The notes under the pieces: generated by a model
What the model was told of the DNA's origin: nothing
The model's database searches: none
What the model saw: only the letters and a program-made list of their open reading frames with translations
Shown: positions 36,454 to 45,674 of the stretch, in pieces
How positions within the stretch are numbered: the first letter of the stretch is position 1
Layout of the letters: every line of letters starts with the position of its first letter
Source of the DNA: a virus
IMG/VR virus record: IMGVR_UViG_3300030118_002460
Location: 1-64,000 of that record
Reading direction: 5' to 3' (one strand)
DNA length: 64,000 nucleotides
Position numbers and translations under genes: made by a program

Positions 36454-38097
36454 ATGAGTGAAATTTATCTTGGTAATCCTAATCTAAAAAAAGCAAATAC
36501 TCCAATTGAGTTTACTCAAGAACAGATTGAGGAGTATATTAGATGTAAAAATGATCCTGTATATTTTGCAAGAAACTATGTCCAGATTGTGACTCTGGAT
36601 CATGGTCTTCAACCTTTCAAGATGTATGACTTCCAGGAGAAACTGGTAAGGAATTTTCACGAGCATAGATTCAACATCTGTAAGATGCCCAGACAGACTG
36701 GCAAATCTACTACTGTTGTCTCTTTCCTTTTACACTATGCAGTATTCAATGATAGTGTTAACATTGGCATCCTAGCAAACAAAGCATCCACTGCTAGGGA
36801 ACTTCTCAGTAGACTGCAAATTGCATATGAGAACTTACCTAAATGGATGCAGCAGGGTATTTTATCATGGAACAAAGGTTCATTGGAGTTGGAAAATGGC
36901 AGTAAGATATTGGCAGCTTCTACGTCTGCAAGTGCTGTCAGAGGCATGTCGTTTAACATTCTCTTCCTCGACGAGTTTGCCTTCGTTCCAAACCATATTG
37001 CGGATGCCTTCTTTGCATCTGTTTATCCTACTATTACTTCTGGTAAATCAACAAAAGTAATTATTGTCTCAACGCCTCATGGCATGAACCACTTCTACAG
37101 GATGTGGCATGATGCAGAGAAAAAAAGAAATGAATATGTCCCCACTGATGTTCACTGGTCAGAAGTGCCAGGAAGGGATAGTAAATGGAAAGCACAGACT
37201 ATTGCAAACACATCTGAGCAGCAGTTCAAGATTGAGTTTGAGTGTGAATTTTTAGGATCTGTTGACACACTGATTGCAGCAAGTAAGTTGAAGTCGCTAA
37301 TATACGAGCAACCACTTCAAAGGAATGCTGGACTAGATGTATATGAAGGGTCTAGAGATAAACATGATTACGTTGTCACTGTTGACGTTGCACGTGGTGT
37401 TGGTAATGACTACAGTGCTTTTATTGTTGTTGACATAACAGAGTTCCCACATAAGGTAGTGGCAAAGTATAGAGACAATACTATCAAACCAATGCTATTC
37501 CCTAGTGTGATCTATGAGGTAGCAAAGAAATATAATGAGGCATTCATTTTATGTGAGGTAAATGATGTTGGTGATCAGGTTGCCTCTATCTTACAATATG
37601 ATTTGGAGTATCAGAATATATTGATGTGCTCTATGAGAGGTAGATCAGGTCAAGTTGTTGGTCAAGGATTTTCTGGCAGTAAGACCCAATTGGGTGTTAA
37701 GATGTCCAAGACTGTAAAGAAGGTTGGTTCACTCAATCTCAAAACAATGATTGAGGAGAACAAGTTGATATTCTGTGATTATGAGATTATCTCTGAATTG
37801 ACTACCTTTATATCCAAGCATAACTCATTTGAAGCAGAGGAGGGTTGTAATGATGACCTTGCTATGTGTCTGGTCATTTATGCTTGGTTGGTTGCACAAG
37901 ATTACTTTAAGGAGTTGACTGATCAAGATGTCAGAAAGAGATTATACGAAGAACAAAAAGATCAAATTGAGCAAGACATGGCACCCTTTGGTTTTATTAA
38001 TGATGGACTTGATGATAATAGTTTTGTGGATTCAGAGGGAGACAGGTGGACTACAGCAACCTACGGAGAAATGTCCTACATGTGGGACTACCAGTGA
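36454..38097 (+). CDS. gp17: Large terminase subunit gp17
   Basis: Packaging motor ATPase and nuclease of T4 gp17 type. The Walker A region is CKMPRQTGKSTTV (about residues 76-88) and Walker B is NILFLDEFAF (about 168-177) with the catalytic Glu. The C-terminal RNase H-like nuclease domain begins around VTVDVARGVGNDYSAFIVVD (about 307-327, first metal-binding Asp) and has the late acidic pair in CNDDLAMCLVIYAW (about 465-478). At 547 residues it is shorter than T4 gp17 (610). It has no late box directly upstream and probably reads from the 35105 promoter. Its stop overlaps a small zinc-ribbon ORF. Confidence 0.95.
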   Translation: MSEIYLGNPNLKKANTPIEFTQEQIEEYIRCKNDPVYFARNYVQIVTLDHGLQPFKMYDFQEKLVRNFHEHRFNICKMPRQTGKSTTVVSFLLHYAVFNDSVNIGILANKASTARELLSRLQIAYENLPKWMQQGILSWNKGSLELENGSKILAASTSASAVRGMSFNILFLDEFAFVPNHIADAFFASVYPTITSGKSTKVIIVSTPHGMNHFYRMWHDAEKKRNEYVPTDVHWSEVPGRDSKWKAQTIANTSEQQFKIEFECEFLGSVDTLIAASKLKSLIYEQPLQRNAGLDVYEGSRDKHDYVVTVDVARGVGNDYSAFIVVDITEFPHKVVAKYRDNTIKPMLFPSVIYEVAKKYNEAFILCEVNDVGDQVASILQYDLEYQNILMCSMRGRSGQVVGQGFSGSKTQLGVKMSKTVKKVGSLNLKTMIEENKLIFCDYEIISELTTFISKHNSFEAEEGCNDDLAMCLVIYAWLVAQDYFKELTDQDVRKRLYEEQKDQIEQDMAPFGFINDGLDDNSFVDSEGDRWTTATYGEMSYMWDYQ

Positions 38098-38327
38098 TGG
38101 ACTTCAATGAGCAAATCAAATTAGGGCATTTGCTCCTTGATACTAGAAAATGTAGATCTTGTGGAGAAGTGAAAAATTTGATTGAAAGTTTTTACAGGAC
38201 AAGAAGAGATAGAGGACCAGTTGCATCTTCTTATTCATATGAATGTAAAGAATGTACTATCAAAAGAGTATTAGAGCAGAAGAGAAAAAGAGACCCATTT
38301 GTGGACTGGAACTACCCAGATTGGTAG
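38097..38327 (+). CDS. Small zinc-ribbon protein (76 aa)
   Basis: A 76-residue protein with two CxxC pairs, CRSCGE and CKEC, spaced about 27 residues apart, predicting one zinc site. This arrangement resembles the N-terminal zinc module of phage HNH or endonuclease VII-like proteins, but the catalytic part is missing, so it may be a remnant or an independent zinc-binding protein. The ATG overlaps the gp17 stop (TGATG), which favours this start over in-frame codons inside gp17. It ends before the gp18 promoter region. Confidence 0.7.
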   Translation: MDFNEQIKLGHLLLDTRKCRSCGEVKNLIESFYRTRRDRGPVASSYSYECKECTIKRVLEQKRKRDPFVDWNYPDW

Positions 38328-38364
38328 TTCACCACATGTTTCCCCACTGAAAATGCCATTTTTC

Positions 38365-38371
38365 CTAAATA
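38365..38371 (+). promoter_or_regulatory. Late promoter box CTAAATA (gp18)
   Basis: CTAAATA 36 bases before the gp18 ATG. An AGGAG Shine-Dalgarno lies at 38397-38401, consistent with high expression of sheath protein. Confidence 0.6.
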
Positions 38372-38407
38372 TTTTTTAGTTAAACTGAGACATTTTAGGA
38401 GAAAAAC

Positions 38408-40609
38408 ATGGCGACTCCTCAATTATCTCCTGGTGTAATTATCAGGGAGGTTGATCTAACAGTTGGAAGAGCTGATAATGTTTTAGATAATATTGGTGCA
38501 ATTGCTGGTCCTTTCACACAGGGTCCAGTTGATGAACCAACTGACATCAACACACAGGGCGAACTTCTACAAGTTTTTGGTGAACCACAAAGTAATGATA
38601 GACAGTATGAGTACTGGTTGACAGCTTCTGAATATCTAACCTATGGAGGAGTCCTTAAGGTTGTAAGAACAGATGGTGACAATCTTAGAAACTCCAATGC
38701 AGGTGTGGGTATTGCATCAACTACAACTCTTAAGATCAAGAGTTATGAAGACTATACTCTCAACTATGAGACAGCAACAGACTTTAACTTTGCTTCAAGG
38801 AACCCTGGTTCATATGCAGATGGTCTGAAAGTTTGTGTCATTGACAATGCAGCAGACCAGACTCTGGGTATCAACACAACCAGTCTTGCTGATTCAAACA
38901 TCATTGTAGGTAATGGTGTTACAGCAGCACTTTCAAGTGCAGTCATTCCTGGTGCAGGTTCCACCTCACTCTTCAATGGTTACATCAAAGGTATCATCAC
39001 TGGTGTAAGCACTGATGCTACAAATGGTGCTAGTACTATTGATGTTAGAATTCTGCAAAGAATTTCTAATGATGGAACAGAGACACAGATTGACTATCAG
39101 CAGAATGATTCCAACAGGTCTATTGAAGTCAATGACTCAATTCAGATCTATAACAATGCTGGTATTCAAACTGGTAAGGAAGCATCACCAGAATCATTCA
39201 CTGCTGTAACAGCAGTTGACTGGTATGAGCAACAGCAACTTGGTCTGACAAACTCAACATTGTTCTGGAAGACTATTGCTCCAAAACCAGTAGACACCAA
39301 CTATGTTGCATCAAGAAAGGGTAGAAATGATGCTCTGCACGTTGCTATTGTTGATGATGAAGGTAAGGTCACTGGTATTCAGGGTAACATCCTTGAAAGA
39401 TTCACCTTCCTCTCCAAAGCAGTTGATGGTGAGACAGATGGTGATGCACCCACCAAGTCCTATTATAAGGACTTCATAGCACTGAATTCTAGATACATCT
39501 TTGCTGGTAGAAACCTTTCTTCTGGTAATGACTCCTACAACAACACCTATCCTGCTGCATCTGGATTTAGTTCAGGTTATGTAGAGGTAACACAAGGTGG
39601 TGGTCTTTGGAGTCAAGAAGCACAAGGCATTCAATTCAACAGCATTGGTAATGTAACTTACACCTTGCTTGGTGGTAAAGACTATGGTGCTAATGAGGGA
39701 ATGAATGCAACTCTTGGTGATCTGACTACTTCTTACAATCTGTTCTCTAATAAAGATGAGATTTCACTGGATTACCTGATCATGGGTCCAGGTTGTGGTT
39801 CAATTGTTGAGTCACAAGCAAAAGCAAATCTGCTGATTTCTATTGCTGATCAAAGAAAGGATTGTATTGCTACTATCTCTCCTGATAGAACCAATGTTGT
39901 AGGTCAGTCAATTAGTAATGAGCAGCAAAATGCACTGGTGAAATTCTTCTCACCACTTACATCATCTTCATACTGTGTATTTGACTCTGGATACAAGTAC
40001 ATGTATGACAGATTCAATAATACTTTCAGATATGTCCCACTTAATGGTGATATTGCTGGATTGATGGTAAGAACAAGCATTGAAGCATTCCCTTGGTTCT
40101 CCCCTGCTGGACAACAAAGAGGTACTATCAACAATGCTGTTAAGTTGGCATTCAACCCCAACAAAGCACAAAGAGATGTTCTGTATGGTAACAGAATTAA
40201 CTCTGTAATTAATTCAGCAGGTCAAGGTATTGTACTGTTTGGTGACAAGACAGGTCTTGGATTCAATTCTGCCTTTGACAGAATCAATGTCAGAAGACTG
40301 TTCCTCACTGTTGAGCAAGCACTTGAAAGTGCAGCAAATGATCAACTCTTTGAACTGAATGATGATGAAACCAGAGCAAACTTCATCAACATTGTTGAGC
40401 CATATCTGAGAGATGTTCAATCTCAAAGAGGCATTGAAGAGTTTATTGTTATCTGTGATAACACCAACAACACGCCTGATGTCATTGACAACAATGAATT
40501 CAGAGCAGACATCTTCATTAAGCCTGCCAGAGCAATCAACTTTGTCACCCTGACATTTGTTGCTACTAGAACTGGAGTAAGCTTTGATGAAGTAGTTGGT
40601 TCAGTTTAA
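38408..40609 (+). CDS. gp18: Tail sheath protein gp18
   Basis: Contractile tail sheath subunit of the T4 gp18 family. The N-terminus (QLSPGVIIREVDLTVGRADN) and the following ADNVLDNIGAIAGPFTQGPV are diagnostic. The C-terminal domain has the family's EPYLRDVQSQRGIEEFIVIC stretch (about residues 658-680) and the IKPARAINFVTLTFVATRTG ending. At 733 residues it is somewhat longer than T4 gp18 (659). It is preceded by a late box and a good Shine-Dalgarno and followed by the tube gene, as in T4. Confidence 0.95.
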   Translation: MATPQLSPGVIIREVDLTVGRADNVLDNIGAIAGPFTQGPVDEPTDINTQGELLQVFGEPQSNDRQYEYWLTASEYLTYGGVLKVVRTDGDNLRNSNAGVGIASTTTLKIKSYEDYTLNYETATDFNFASRNPGSYADGLKVCVIDNAADQTLGINTTSLADSNIIVGNGVTAALSSAVIPGAGSTSLFNGYIKGIITGVSTDATNGASTIDVRILQRISNDGTETQIDYQQNDSNRSIEVNDSIQIYNNAGIQTGKEASPESFTAVTAVDWYEQQQLGLTNSTLFWKTIAPKPVDTNYVASRKGRNDALHVAIVDDEGKVTGIQGNILERFTFLSKAVDGETDGDAPTKSYYKDFIALNSRYIFAGRNLSSGNDSYNNTYPAASGFSSGYVEVTQGGGLWSQEAQGIQFNSIGNVTYTLLGGKDYGANEGMNATLGDLTTSYNLFSNKDEISLDYLIMGPGCGSIVESQAKANLLISIADQRKDCIATISPDRTNVVGQSISNEQQNALVKFFSPLTSSSYCVFDSGYKYMYDRFNNTFRYVPLNGDIAGLMVRTSIEAFPWFSPAGQQRGTINNAVKLAFNPNKAQRDVLYGNRINSVINSAGQGIVLFGDKTGLGFNSAFDRINVRRLFLTVEQALESAANDQLFELNDDETRANFINIVEPYLRDVQSQRGIEEFIVICDNTNNTPDVIDNNEFRADIFIKPARAINFVTLTFVATRTGVSFDEVVGSV

Positions 40610-40643
40610 TATTACCAGTTAACTTATAAACGAGGAAACAACA

Positions 40644-41279
40644 ATGGCAGACGTAAGAACACTATCTCAATTTAAGAACAGATTGGCGGGTGGCGGTGCC
40701 CGCCCCAATCTATTTGAGGTACTCATTCCTTCATTCCCTAGCGCTGTTGGTGATAGGGTTTGGAGAACAGGTGCTGGTAGAGAAGCACAAACTTTCCAAT
40801 TCCTTTGCAAGGCAGCACAACTTCCAGCATCAACAATTGCTGAAGTTCCCATTCCTTTTAGAGGCAGAGTCCTCAAGGTTGCTGGTGATAGAACCTTTGA
40901 ACCTTGGGTAGTTACCGTCATCAATGATGAAGACTTCCAACTCAGAACTGCATTTGAGATTTGGATGAATACTATGAGCAAGTTGGATGATGCTACTGGT
41001 GTCACCAATCCTTCTTCCTACATGACTGATGCATATGTCACTCAGTTTGGTAGAGGTAGACAGGCAAATGCAACCAAGAATGTTGGTGGTAAGTCATCTG
41101 AACTTAGAACTTACAAGTTCTTTGATATTTTCCCAACTGAAATCAGTGCAATTGATCTCAACTATGAAAACACTGATACCATTGAGGAATTCCAGGTAAC
41201 CTTCCAGGTTCAGCACTTCACAATTGGTAACTCTGCTCAGGCAAATAGAGCTGCTGCAGGACAGACTCTGATTCAGTGA
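40644..41279 (+). CDS. gp19: Tail tube protein gp19
   Basis: T4 gp19-like tube subunit, which stacks in rings inside the sheath to form the DNA channel. Typical features are the N-terminal LSQFKNRLAGGGARPNLFEV, the FLCKAAQLPASTIAEVPIPF segment (about residues 53-72), RTFEPWVVTVINDEDFQLR (about 87-106) and a terminal strand VTFQVQHFTIGN. At 211 residues it is longer than T4 gp19 (163). A GAGGA Shine-Dalgarno lies before the ATG. The upstream TATAAAC (40625-40631) is a degenerate late box. It sits between gp18 and gp20, conserving T4 order. Confidence 0.93.
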   Translation: MADVRTLSQFKNRLAGGGARPNLFEVLIPSFPSAVGDRVWRTGAGREAQTFQFLCKAAQLPASTIAEVPIPFRGRVLKVAGDRTFEPWVVTVINDEDFQLRTAFEIWMNTMSKLDDATGVTNPSSYMTDAYVTQFGRGRQANATKNVGGKSSELRTYKFFDIFPTEISAIDLNYENTDTIEEFQVTFQVQHFTIGNSAQANRAAAGQTLIQ

Positions 41280-41285
41280 TAAATA
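41278..41285 (+). promoter_or_regulatory. Late promoter GATAAATA (gp20)
   Basis: GATAAATA overlaps the gp19 stop and lies 29 bases before the gp20 ATG. Confidence 0.65.
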
Positions 41286-41314
41286 ACTAGAACAGAATCT
41301 AGTTTACATAGATA

Positions 41315-42991
41315 ATGGCGAAATTATTTGGTTTCTCAATTGAGAATAATGAAAAAGAATCCCCAGGGGTAGTATCTCCGGTCCCTCCTAATAATCAGGA
41401 TGGATCGGAGCATTACGTTTCCTCTGGGTTTTATGGTTCTTATGTGGATATTGAGGGTGTCTATAAAAATGAGAATGAATTAATCAGAAGATATAGATCA
41501 ATGGCACTCTATCCAGAGTGTGATAGTGCCATTGAAGATATTGTAAATGAAGCAATTGTTTCAGATACAAATGACAGTCCAGTAAGTGTTGAATTGTCTA
41601 ATCTGAAAGCAAGTGATGGCATCAAAAAAATCATTAGAGAAGAATTTAAATACATCCTTGAACTTCTTGATTTTGATGCAAAAGCACATGAGATTTTTAG
41701 GAATTGGTACATTGATGGGAGACTTTACTACAATAAAGTCATTGACCAAAAGAAACCACAAGAGGGTATTCAAGAACTGAGATATATTGATGCATCAAAG
41801 ATGCGTTATATTCGTCAGGTTAAAAAACCAAAAGAGAGGGGTGTGGCAATCAATAGGGATAATCCCTCCACATATGACTTCCCTGAAATTGAAGAATATT
41901 TCCTCTACAATCCAGGTGGATATCAGACAAATACCAATGGATATGGTACTGGTGCTACTGCATCTAATAAAGGAATCAGACTGACTCGTGATTCTGTTAC
42001 TTATTGCACCTCTGGATTGGTAGATAGAAACAAGGGATCAACACTTTCCTGGTTGCATAAAGCAATTAAACCACTCAATCAGTTGATGATGATTGAGGAT
42101 TCTCTTGTCATTTACAGACTTTCAAGAGCACCTGAAAGAAGAATTTTCTACATTGATGTTGGTAATCTGCCTAAGGTAAAAGCAGAACAATACCTTAGAG
42201 ATGTGATGATGCGTTATAGAAATAAGCAAGTCTATAATGCAGATACTGGTGAAGTCAGAGATAGCAACAAGCATATGAGTATGCTTGAAGATTTTTGGTT
42301 GCCTAGAAGAGAAGGTGGTAGAGGAACAGAAATTACCACACTTCCTGGTGGTCAAAACCTTGGTGAAATCACTGACATCAATTACTTCCAGAAGAAACTT
42401 TATAGAGCACTGAATGTTCCTGAAACTAGACTTCAAGGTGATACTGGTTTCTCAATGGGACGTTCTTCTGAAATCCTCAGAGATGAAATCAAGTTCTCCA
42501 AGTTTGTTGGAAGAATGAGAAAGAGATTCTCTCATATGTTCAATGATATGTTGAAGACTCAACTTATCTTGAAGAATGTGATTACTCCTGAAGATTGGGA
42601 GATCATGGAAGATCATATTCAGTATGACTTCCTTTATGATAATCACTTTGCAGAACTCAAAGAGGCAGAACTTCTTACAGAAAGAATCAACCTTGCAGCT
42701 CTGGTTGAACCTTATGTTGGTAAGTATTACTCTAATGATTATGTTAGAAGGAGAATCTTGCAACAGACTGATGCTGACATCATTGATCAGGACAAACTGA
42801 TTGAGAAGGAAATCAAGGATGGTGTGATTCCTGATCCAAATGCAATGCCAGTTGATCCACTGACTGGACAACCTGCTCCACCAGAAATGGGAGGAATTGC
42901 ACCAAATGGTAGTGGAAATTCTATCAATGGTGATGGTGGTAAAGTTCCAGTTACACCTGAAATCAAATCACCCACTGGTGGAGAGATCTAA
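41315..42991 (+). CDS. gp20: Portal vertex protein gp20
   Basis: Dodecameric portal at the head vertex and the nucleus for prohead assembly. The region ENELIRRYRSMALYPECDSA (about residues 52-71), then AIEDIVNEAIV, and the segment FYIDVGNLPKVKAEQYLRDV (about 274-293) are strongly characteristic of T4-type portals; this gene is the standard marker for cyanomyovirus diversity. At 558 residues it is close to T4 gp20 (524). The C-terminus is Pro/Gly-rich. A GATAAATA late box precedes it, and a gp67-like core gene follows. Confidence 0.95.
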   Translation: MAKLFGFSIENNEKESPGVVSPVPPNNQDGSEHYVSSGFYGSYVDIEGVYKNENELIRRYRSMALYPECDSAIEDIVNEAIVSDTNDSPVSVELSNLKASDGIKKIIREEFKYILELLDFDAKAHEIFRNWYIDGRLYYNKVIDQKKPQEGIQELRYIDASKMRYIRQVKKPKERGVAINRDNPSTYDFPEIEEYFLYNPGGYQTNTNGYGTGATASNKGIRLTRDSVTYCTSGLVDRNKGSTLSWLHKAIKPLNQLMMIEDSLVIYRLSRAPERRIFYIDVGNLPKVKAEQYLRDVMMRYRNKQVYNADTGEVRDSNKHMSMLEDFWLPRREGGRGTEITTLPGGQNLGEITDINYFQKKLYRALNVPETRLQGDTGFSMGRSSEILRDEIKFSKFVGRMRKRFSHMFNDMLKTQLILKNVITPEDWEIMEDHIQYDFLYDNHFAELKEAELLTERINLAALVEPYVGKYYSNDYVRRRILQQTDADIIDQDKLIEKEIKDGVIPDPNAMPVDPLTGQPAPPEMGGIAPNGSGNSINGDGGKVPVTPEIKSPTGGEI

Positions 42992-42994
42992 ATA
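42988..42994 (+). promoter_or_regulatory. Late promoter box CTAAATA (gp67-like)
   Basis: CTAAATA overlapping the gp20 stop, 23 bases before the next ATG (43018). Confidence 0.6.
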
Positions 42995-43017
42995 ACAACG
43001 AAGTCATTTTATAGACC

Positions 43018-43230
43018 ATGGAAGAATTAATGGATTTGATGGTGAGTGATGAGTCTCCATCACAAATCAGTGATCAGATTAAAGATATCCTCTTTGCTAA
43101 AACAGCAGAAAAAATTGAAGCAATCAGACCCAATGTTTCTGCATCAATTTTTGATGAACCTGCTGAAGTAGAAGCAGAGGAGGAGGAGACTTTTGACACT
43201 GAACCAGAAGAGGAATCAGAGTCAGAATAA
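43018..43230 (+). CDS. gp67: Prohead core protein, gp67-like (70 aa)
   Basis: Small acidic protein in the T4 gene 67 position between portal and prohead protease. The N-terminal half is a short helix (MEELMDLMVSDESPSQISDQ). The C-terminal third is almost all Glu/Asp/Ser (ETFDTEPEEESESE), matching the layout of T4 gp67 (80 residues), a scaffold component that is cleaved to internal peptides. The assignment rests on size, charge pattern and synteny rather than strong sequence identity. Confidence 0.7.
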   Translation: MEELMDLMVSDESPSQISDQIKDILFAKTAEKIEAIRPNVSASIFDEPAEVEAEEEETFDTEPEEESESE

Positions 43231-43233
43231 ATA

Positions 43234-43240
43234 CTAAATA
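43234..43240 (+). promoter_or_regulatory. Late promoter box CTAAATA
   Basis: CTAAATA 28 bases before the ATG at 43269; an overlapping AATAAATA lies just upstream (43226-43233). Confidence 0.6.
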
Positions 43241-43268
43241 TCGTATAGAAACATTGTAATTTAAAATA

Positions 43269-43817
43269 ATGGCTGCGTTAAAACCAGTAGGAGTCAATCT
43301 CAATATCACAACCAGCGCCACTTCTGCTCAAAGTGCTGCTATTGCTCAACAGACTGATTCAGTCAGAATTGTAGCAGAAACTGCAGGGTGTCATGTTGCT
43401 ATTGGTACTAATCCAACTGCAACCACTGCTGATTTTTATGTGTCACCTACTGATGATGCAATTATTTCTCTTGGACCTGTTGGATCACAGAGAGTGGTTA
43501 ATGTAACTAAGGGTGCATCTACTGTCATTGATTTTCCTGAGGGCACAGGAAGTCCTTTTGCAGTTGGTGATGCTGTATCTCTTACAGTGCCAAATGCTAG
43601 CACATATGATTTTGAGCATAAGATTGTAACTGCTGTGGATTCTACATCAAATGTAGGAGGTTTTTATAATACCAGGATCACTGTTGACCATGATTCAAGT
43701 TCTGTAACTGCAGGATTTAATAATGCAGGTGCATCATTAAGAAGATCCATCAAAGTTGCAGTTAGAACTGTAAGTGCAGCTGGTAAAGCCTATGTCCAAC
43801 AAGTACAAGTATCCTGA
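43269..43817 (+). CDS. Putative head-associated structural protein (182 aa)
   Basis: A 182-residue beta-rich protein (TSATSAQSAAIAQQTDSVRI, then CHVAIGTNPTATTADFYVSP) inserted between the gp67-like core gene and the prohead protease, with its own late promoter. No family name is recognised. Composition (Ala, Thr, Ser, Val; few charges) and size fit a capsid decoration or minor head protein. The clean C-terminal strand (KAYVQQVQVS) suggests a single compact domain. T4 has gp68 in this neighbourhood, but that is a core protein of different character. Confidence 0.6.
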   Translation: MAALKPVGVNLNITTSATSAQSAAIAQQTDSVRIVAETAGCHVAIGTNPTATTADFYVSPTDDAIISLGPVGSQRVVNVTKGASTVIDFPEGTGSPFAVGDAVSLTVPNASTYDFEHKIVTAVDSTSNVGGFYNTRITVDHDSSSVTAGFNNAGASLRRSIKVAVRTVSAAGKAYVQQVQVS

Positions 43818-43825
43818 GAAGACCA

Positions 43826-44476
43826 ATGAAACTCATCAGAGAAGAAATCGAGCAAGTTGATTTTATCGTTGAAGAGAGAAACGGTAAAAAGAATATGTTC
43901 ATTGAGGGTATCTTCCTTCAAGGAAATATCCAGAACAGAAATGGACGTATGTATCCTATGGAAACCTTGAGAAAGGAAGTCCTGAGATATAATGAAAACC
44001 ATGTTCAATCAGGAAGAGCACTTGGAGAACTGGGACACCCAGATGGCCCAACTGTTAATCTTGATCGCGTCAGTCACAAGATTGTTTCTCTCAAAGAGAA
44101 TGGCACCAATTTTATTGGTAAAGCAAAGATCTTGGGCACTCCAATGGGCAAGATTGCAGAATCTCTCATCAGTGAAGGAGTCAAGTTGGGTGTTTCTTCT
44201 AGAGGTATTGGATCCCTCAAACAAACAAGAGAGGGAGTAAATATTGTAGGGGAAGACTTTATGCTTTCCACAGCAGCAGATATTGTTGCTGATCCATCTG
44301 CACCTGATGCTTTTGTTGAAGGTATTATGGAAGGTAAAAATTGGGTGTGGGATGGTGGCATCCTTAGAGAACAGAAAGCTGCTAAGACTTACAAGACTAT
44401 CAATACTCTTGTAGATCAAGGTCAACTTGATGAGCAGAAAGCAAAACTGTTCAGTGATTTCTTGAACAATCTTTGA
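43826..44476 (+). CDS. gp21: Prohead protease gp21
   Basis: Serine-type prohead maturation protease of the T4 gp21 (herpes assemblin-like) fold. It degrades the scaffold and trims capsid proteins before DNA packaging. The start of the fold is FIEGIFLQGNIQNRNGRMYP (about residues 26-45). The catalytic His lies in GELGHPDGP (about 66-74) and the Ser in LGVSSRGIGSL (about 117-127, with V-S-S-R-G). At 216 residues it matches T4 gp21 (212). It sits eight bases after the 182-residue gene and precedes its substrate gp22. Confidence 0.93.
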   Translation: MKLIREEIEQVDFIVEERNGKKNMFIEGIFLQGNIQNRNGRMYPMETLRKEVLRYNENHVQSGRALGELGHPDGPTVNLDRVSHKIVSLKENGTNFIGKAKILGTPMGKIAESLISEGVKLGVSSRGIGSLKQTREGVNIVGEDFMLSTAADIVADPSAPDAFVEGIMEGKNWVWDGGILREQKAAKTYKTINTLVDQGQLDEQKAKLFSDFLNNL

Positions 44477-44497
44477 TTGTAACAGAAATATCTAAAT

Positions 44498-44505
44498 TAT
44501 AAATA
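44498..44505 (+). promoter_or_regulatory. Late promoter TATAAATA (gp22-gp23)
   Basis: Exact TATAAATA in the gp21-gp22 gap, 37 bases before the gp22 ATG; a GGAG Shine-Dalgarno lies at 44530-44533. Probably the main promoter for scaffold and major capsid protein. Confidence 0.75.
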
Positions 44506-44542
44506 AATATAGATTATACATAGGTAATCGGAGTTAGTTCAA

Positions 44543-45625
44543 ATGTCTCGTGGAGATTTACAAGAAATGGAGCAATCTAAAACTGCTGTGAACGCGAACG
44601 CTAAACCTGCTGAGTCCATGCCTAAAATGGCAGACCCAGGTACGCAATTGGGTTCAGTAGAAGATCTTGGGGGTCCTACTCCTGAGAACTACAAGCCAGA
44701 TGATGATTCAGCAAAACTAAGAGAACCCAAGATCAAAACCGTTAAGGATGTGGTCAATAAGGGTGCCAAGGCAGCAGATCCAATGAAAGGAATGAAGGAA
44801 GAGGAAGAAGTTTCTTCTGACGAAGAAGTCCTTGAAGAGGATCAAGTAACTGATGAAGATCAGGAAATTGTTGCTGAGGAAGAAGTTGCTGAGGTTGACA
44901 TTGAAGAAGATGTCAATGCTCTCCTTGGTGGTGAAGAACTCTCCGAGGAATTTAGAGAAAAGGCAAAGGTTATCTTTGAAGCTGCTCTGAACTCCAAAAT
45001 TAAAGAAATCCAGGAAACTCTGGAAGAACAATATGCAGTAGCACTGCAAGAAGAAAAAGAAGGTCTTAAGGAAGCTCTTACTGAAAGAGTTGATGCTTAT
45101 CTTGAGTATGTCTGCGAAGAGTGGATGACTGAAAATGAGCTTGCTGTTGAAGCAGGTCTTAAGACTGAAATGACTGAATCATTCCTTTCTGGAATGAAGG
45201 GTCTTTTTGAAGAACATTATGTAACAATCCCTGAAGAGAAATATGATGTACTCGAAAGCATGGTAGAAAAACTTGATGAAATGGAGACCAAGCTCAATGA
45301 GCAAATTGATAAGAACATTGGTCTGAATAAGAGACTCGCTGAGTCCACTGCAGTATCAGTTCTTGATCAAGTCTCTGAAGGTCTTGCACAGACCCAGAAA
45401 GAGAAGCTCGCCTCACTTGCTGAAAGTGTAGAGTTTGAAAGTGAAGAAGAATATCGTGAGAAACTGGAAACTCTGAAGGAGTCATACTTCTCCAGAACAC
45501 CAGCTGCTAAAGCATCTACCTCTGCTACTCAAACCCTTTCTGAGGGTGTAGACAGCACAACCGCTCCTGTTTCACAGGGGATGGAGTCATACATGAGAGC
45601 ACTGGGTGCTTTCAAGCAAAATTGA
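44543..45625 (+). CDS. gp22: Prohead scaffold protein gp22
   Basis: Major core (scaffold) protein around which the capsid shell forms; it is later digested by gp21. Residues about 85-135 are very acidic (EEEEVSSDEEVLEEDQVTDE). The rest is long amphipathic helix and coiled coil (EKAKVIFEAALNSKIKEIQE; LVESMVEKLDEME-type segments), typical of T4 gp22. At 360 residues it is longer than T4 gp22 (269). Multiple L-x-E and I-x-E sites would allow gp21 cleavage. It follows a strong late promoter and precedes gp23. Confidence 0.88.
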   Translation: MSRGDLQEMEQSKTAVNANAKPAESMPKMADPGTQLGSVEDLGGPTPENYKPDDDSAKLREPKIKTVKDVVNKGAKAADPMKGMKEEEEVSSDEEVLEEDQVTDEDQEIVAEEEVAEVDIEEDVNALLGGEELSEEFREKAKVIFEAALNSKIKEIQETLEEQYAVALQEEKEGLKEALTERVDAYLEYVCEEWMTENELAVEAGLKTEMTESFLSGMKGLFEEHYVTIPEEKYDVLESMVEKLDEMETKLNEQIDKNIGLNKRLAESTAVSVLDQVSEGLAQTQKEKLASLAESVEFESEEEYREKLETLKESYFSRTPAAKASTSATQTLSEGVDSTTAPVSQGMESYMRALGAFKQN

Positions 45626-45641
45626 ATTTTATACAATTCAA
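45622..45641 (+). promoter_or_regulatory. Inverted repeat in gp22-gp23 gap
   Basis: TTGAATT (45622-45628) and AATTCAA (45635-45641) are perfect 7-bp arms around TTATAC. The U-rich hairpin has no T-run, so it is not a classical terminator. It lies 33 bases before the gp23 ATG and may influence mRNA processing or stability. Confidence 0.35.
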
Positions 45642-45674
45642 ACCAAACACAATCTAATTAATAGGTAAAAGCAA

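Noticed and set aside
40625-40631. TATAAAC before gp19 as a full late promoter
   Set aside because: It deviates from the box shared by the others (AAATA); gp19 may be read from the gp18 promoter. Mentioned in the gp19 entry only.
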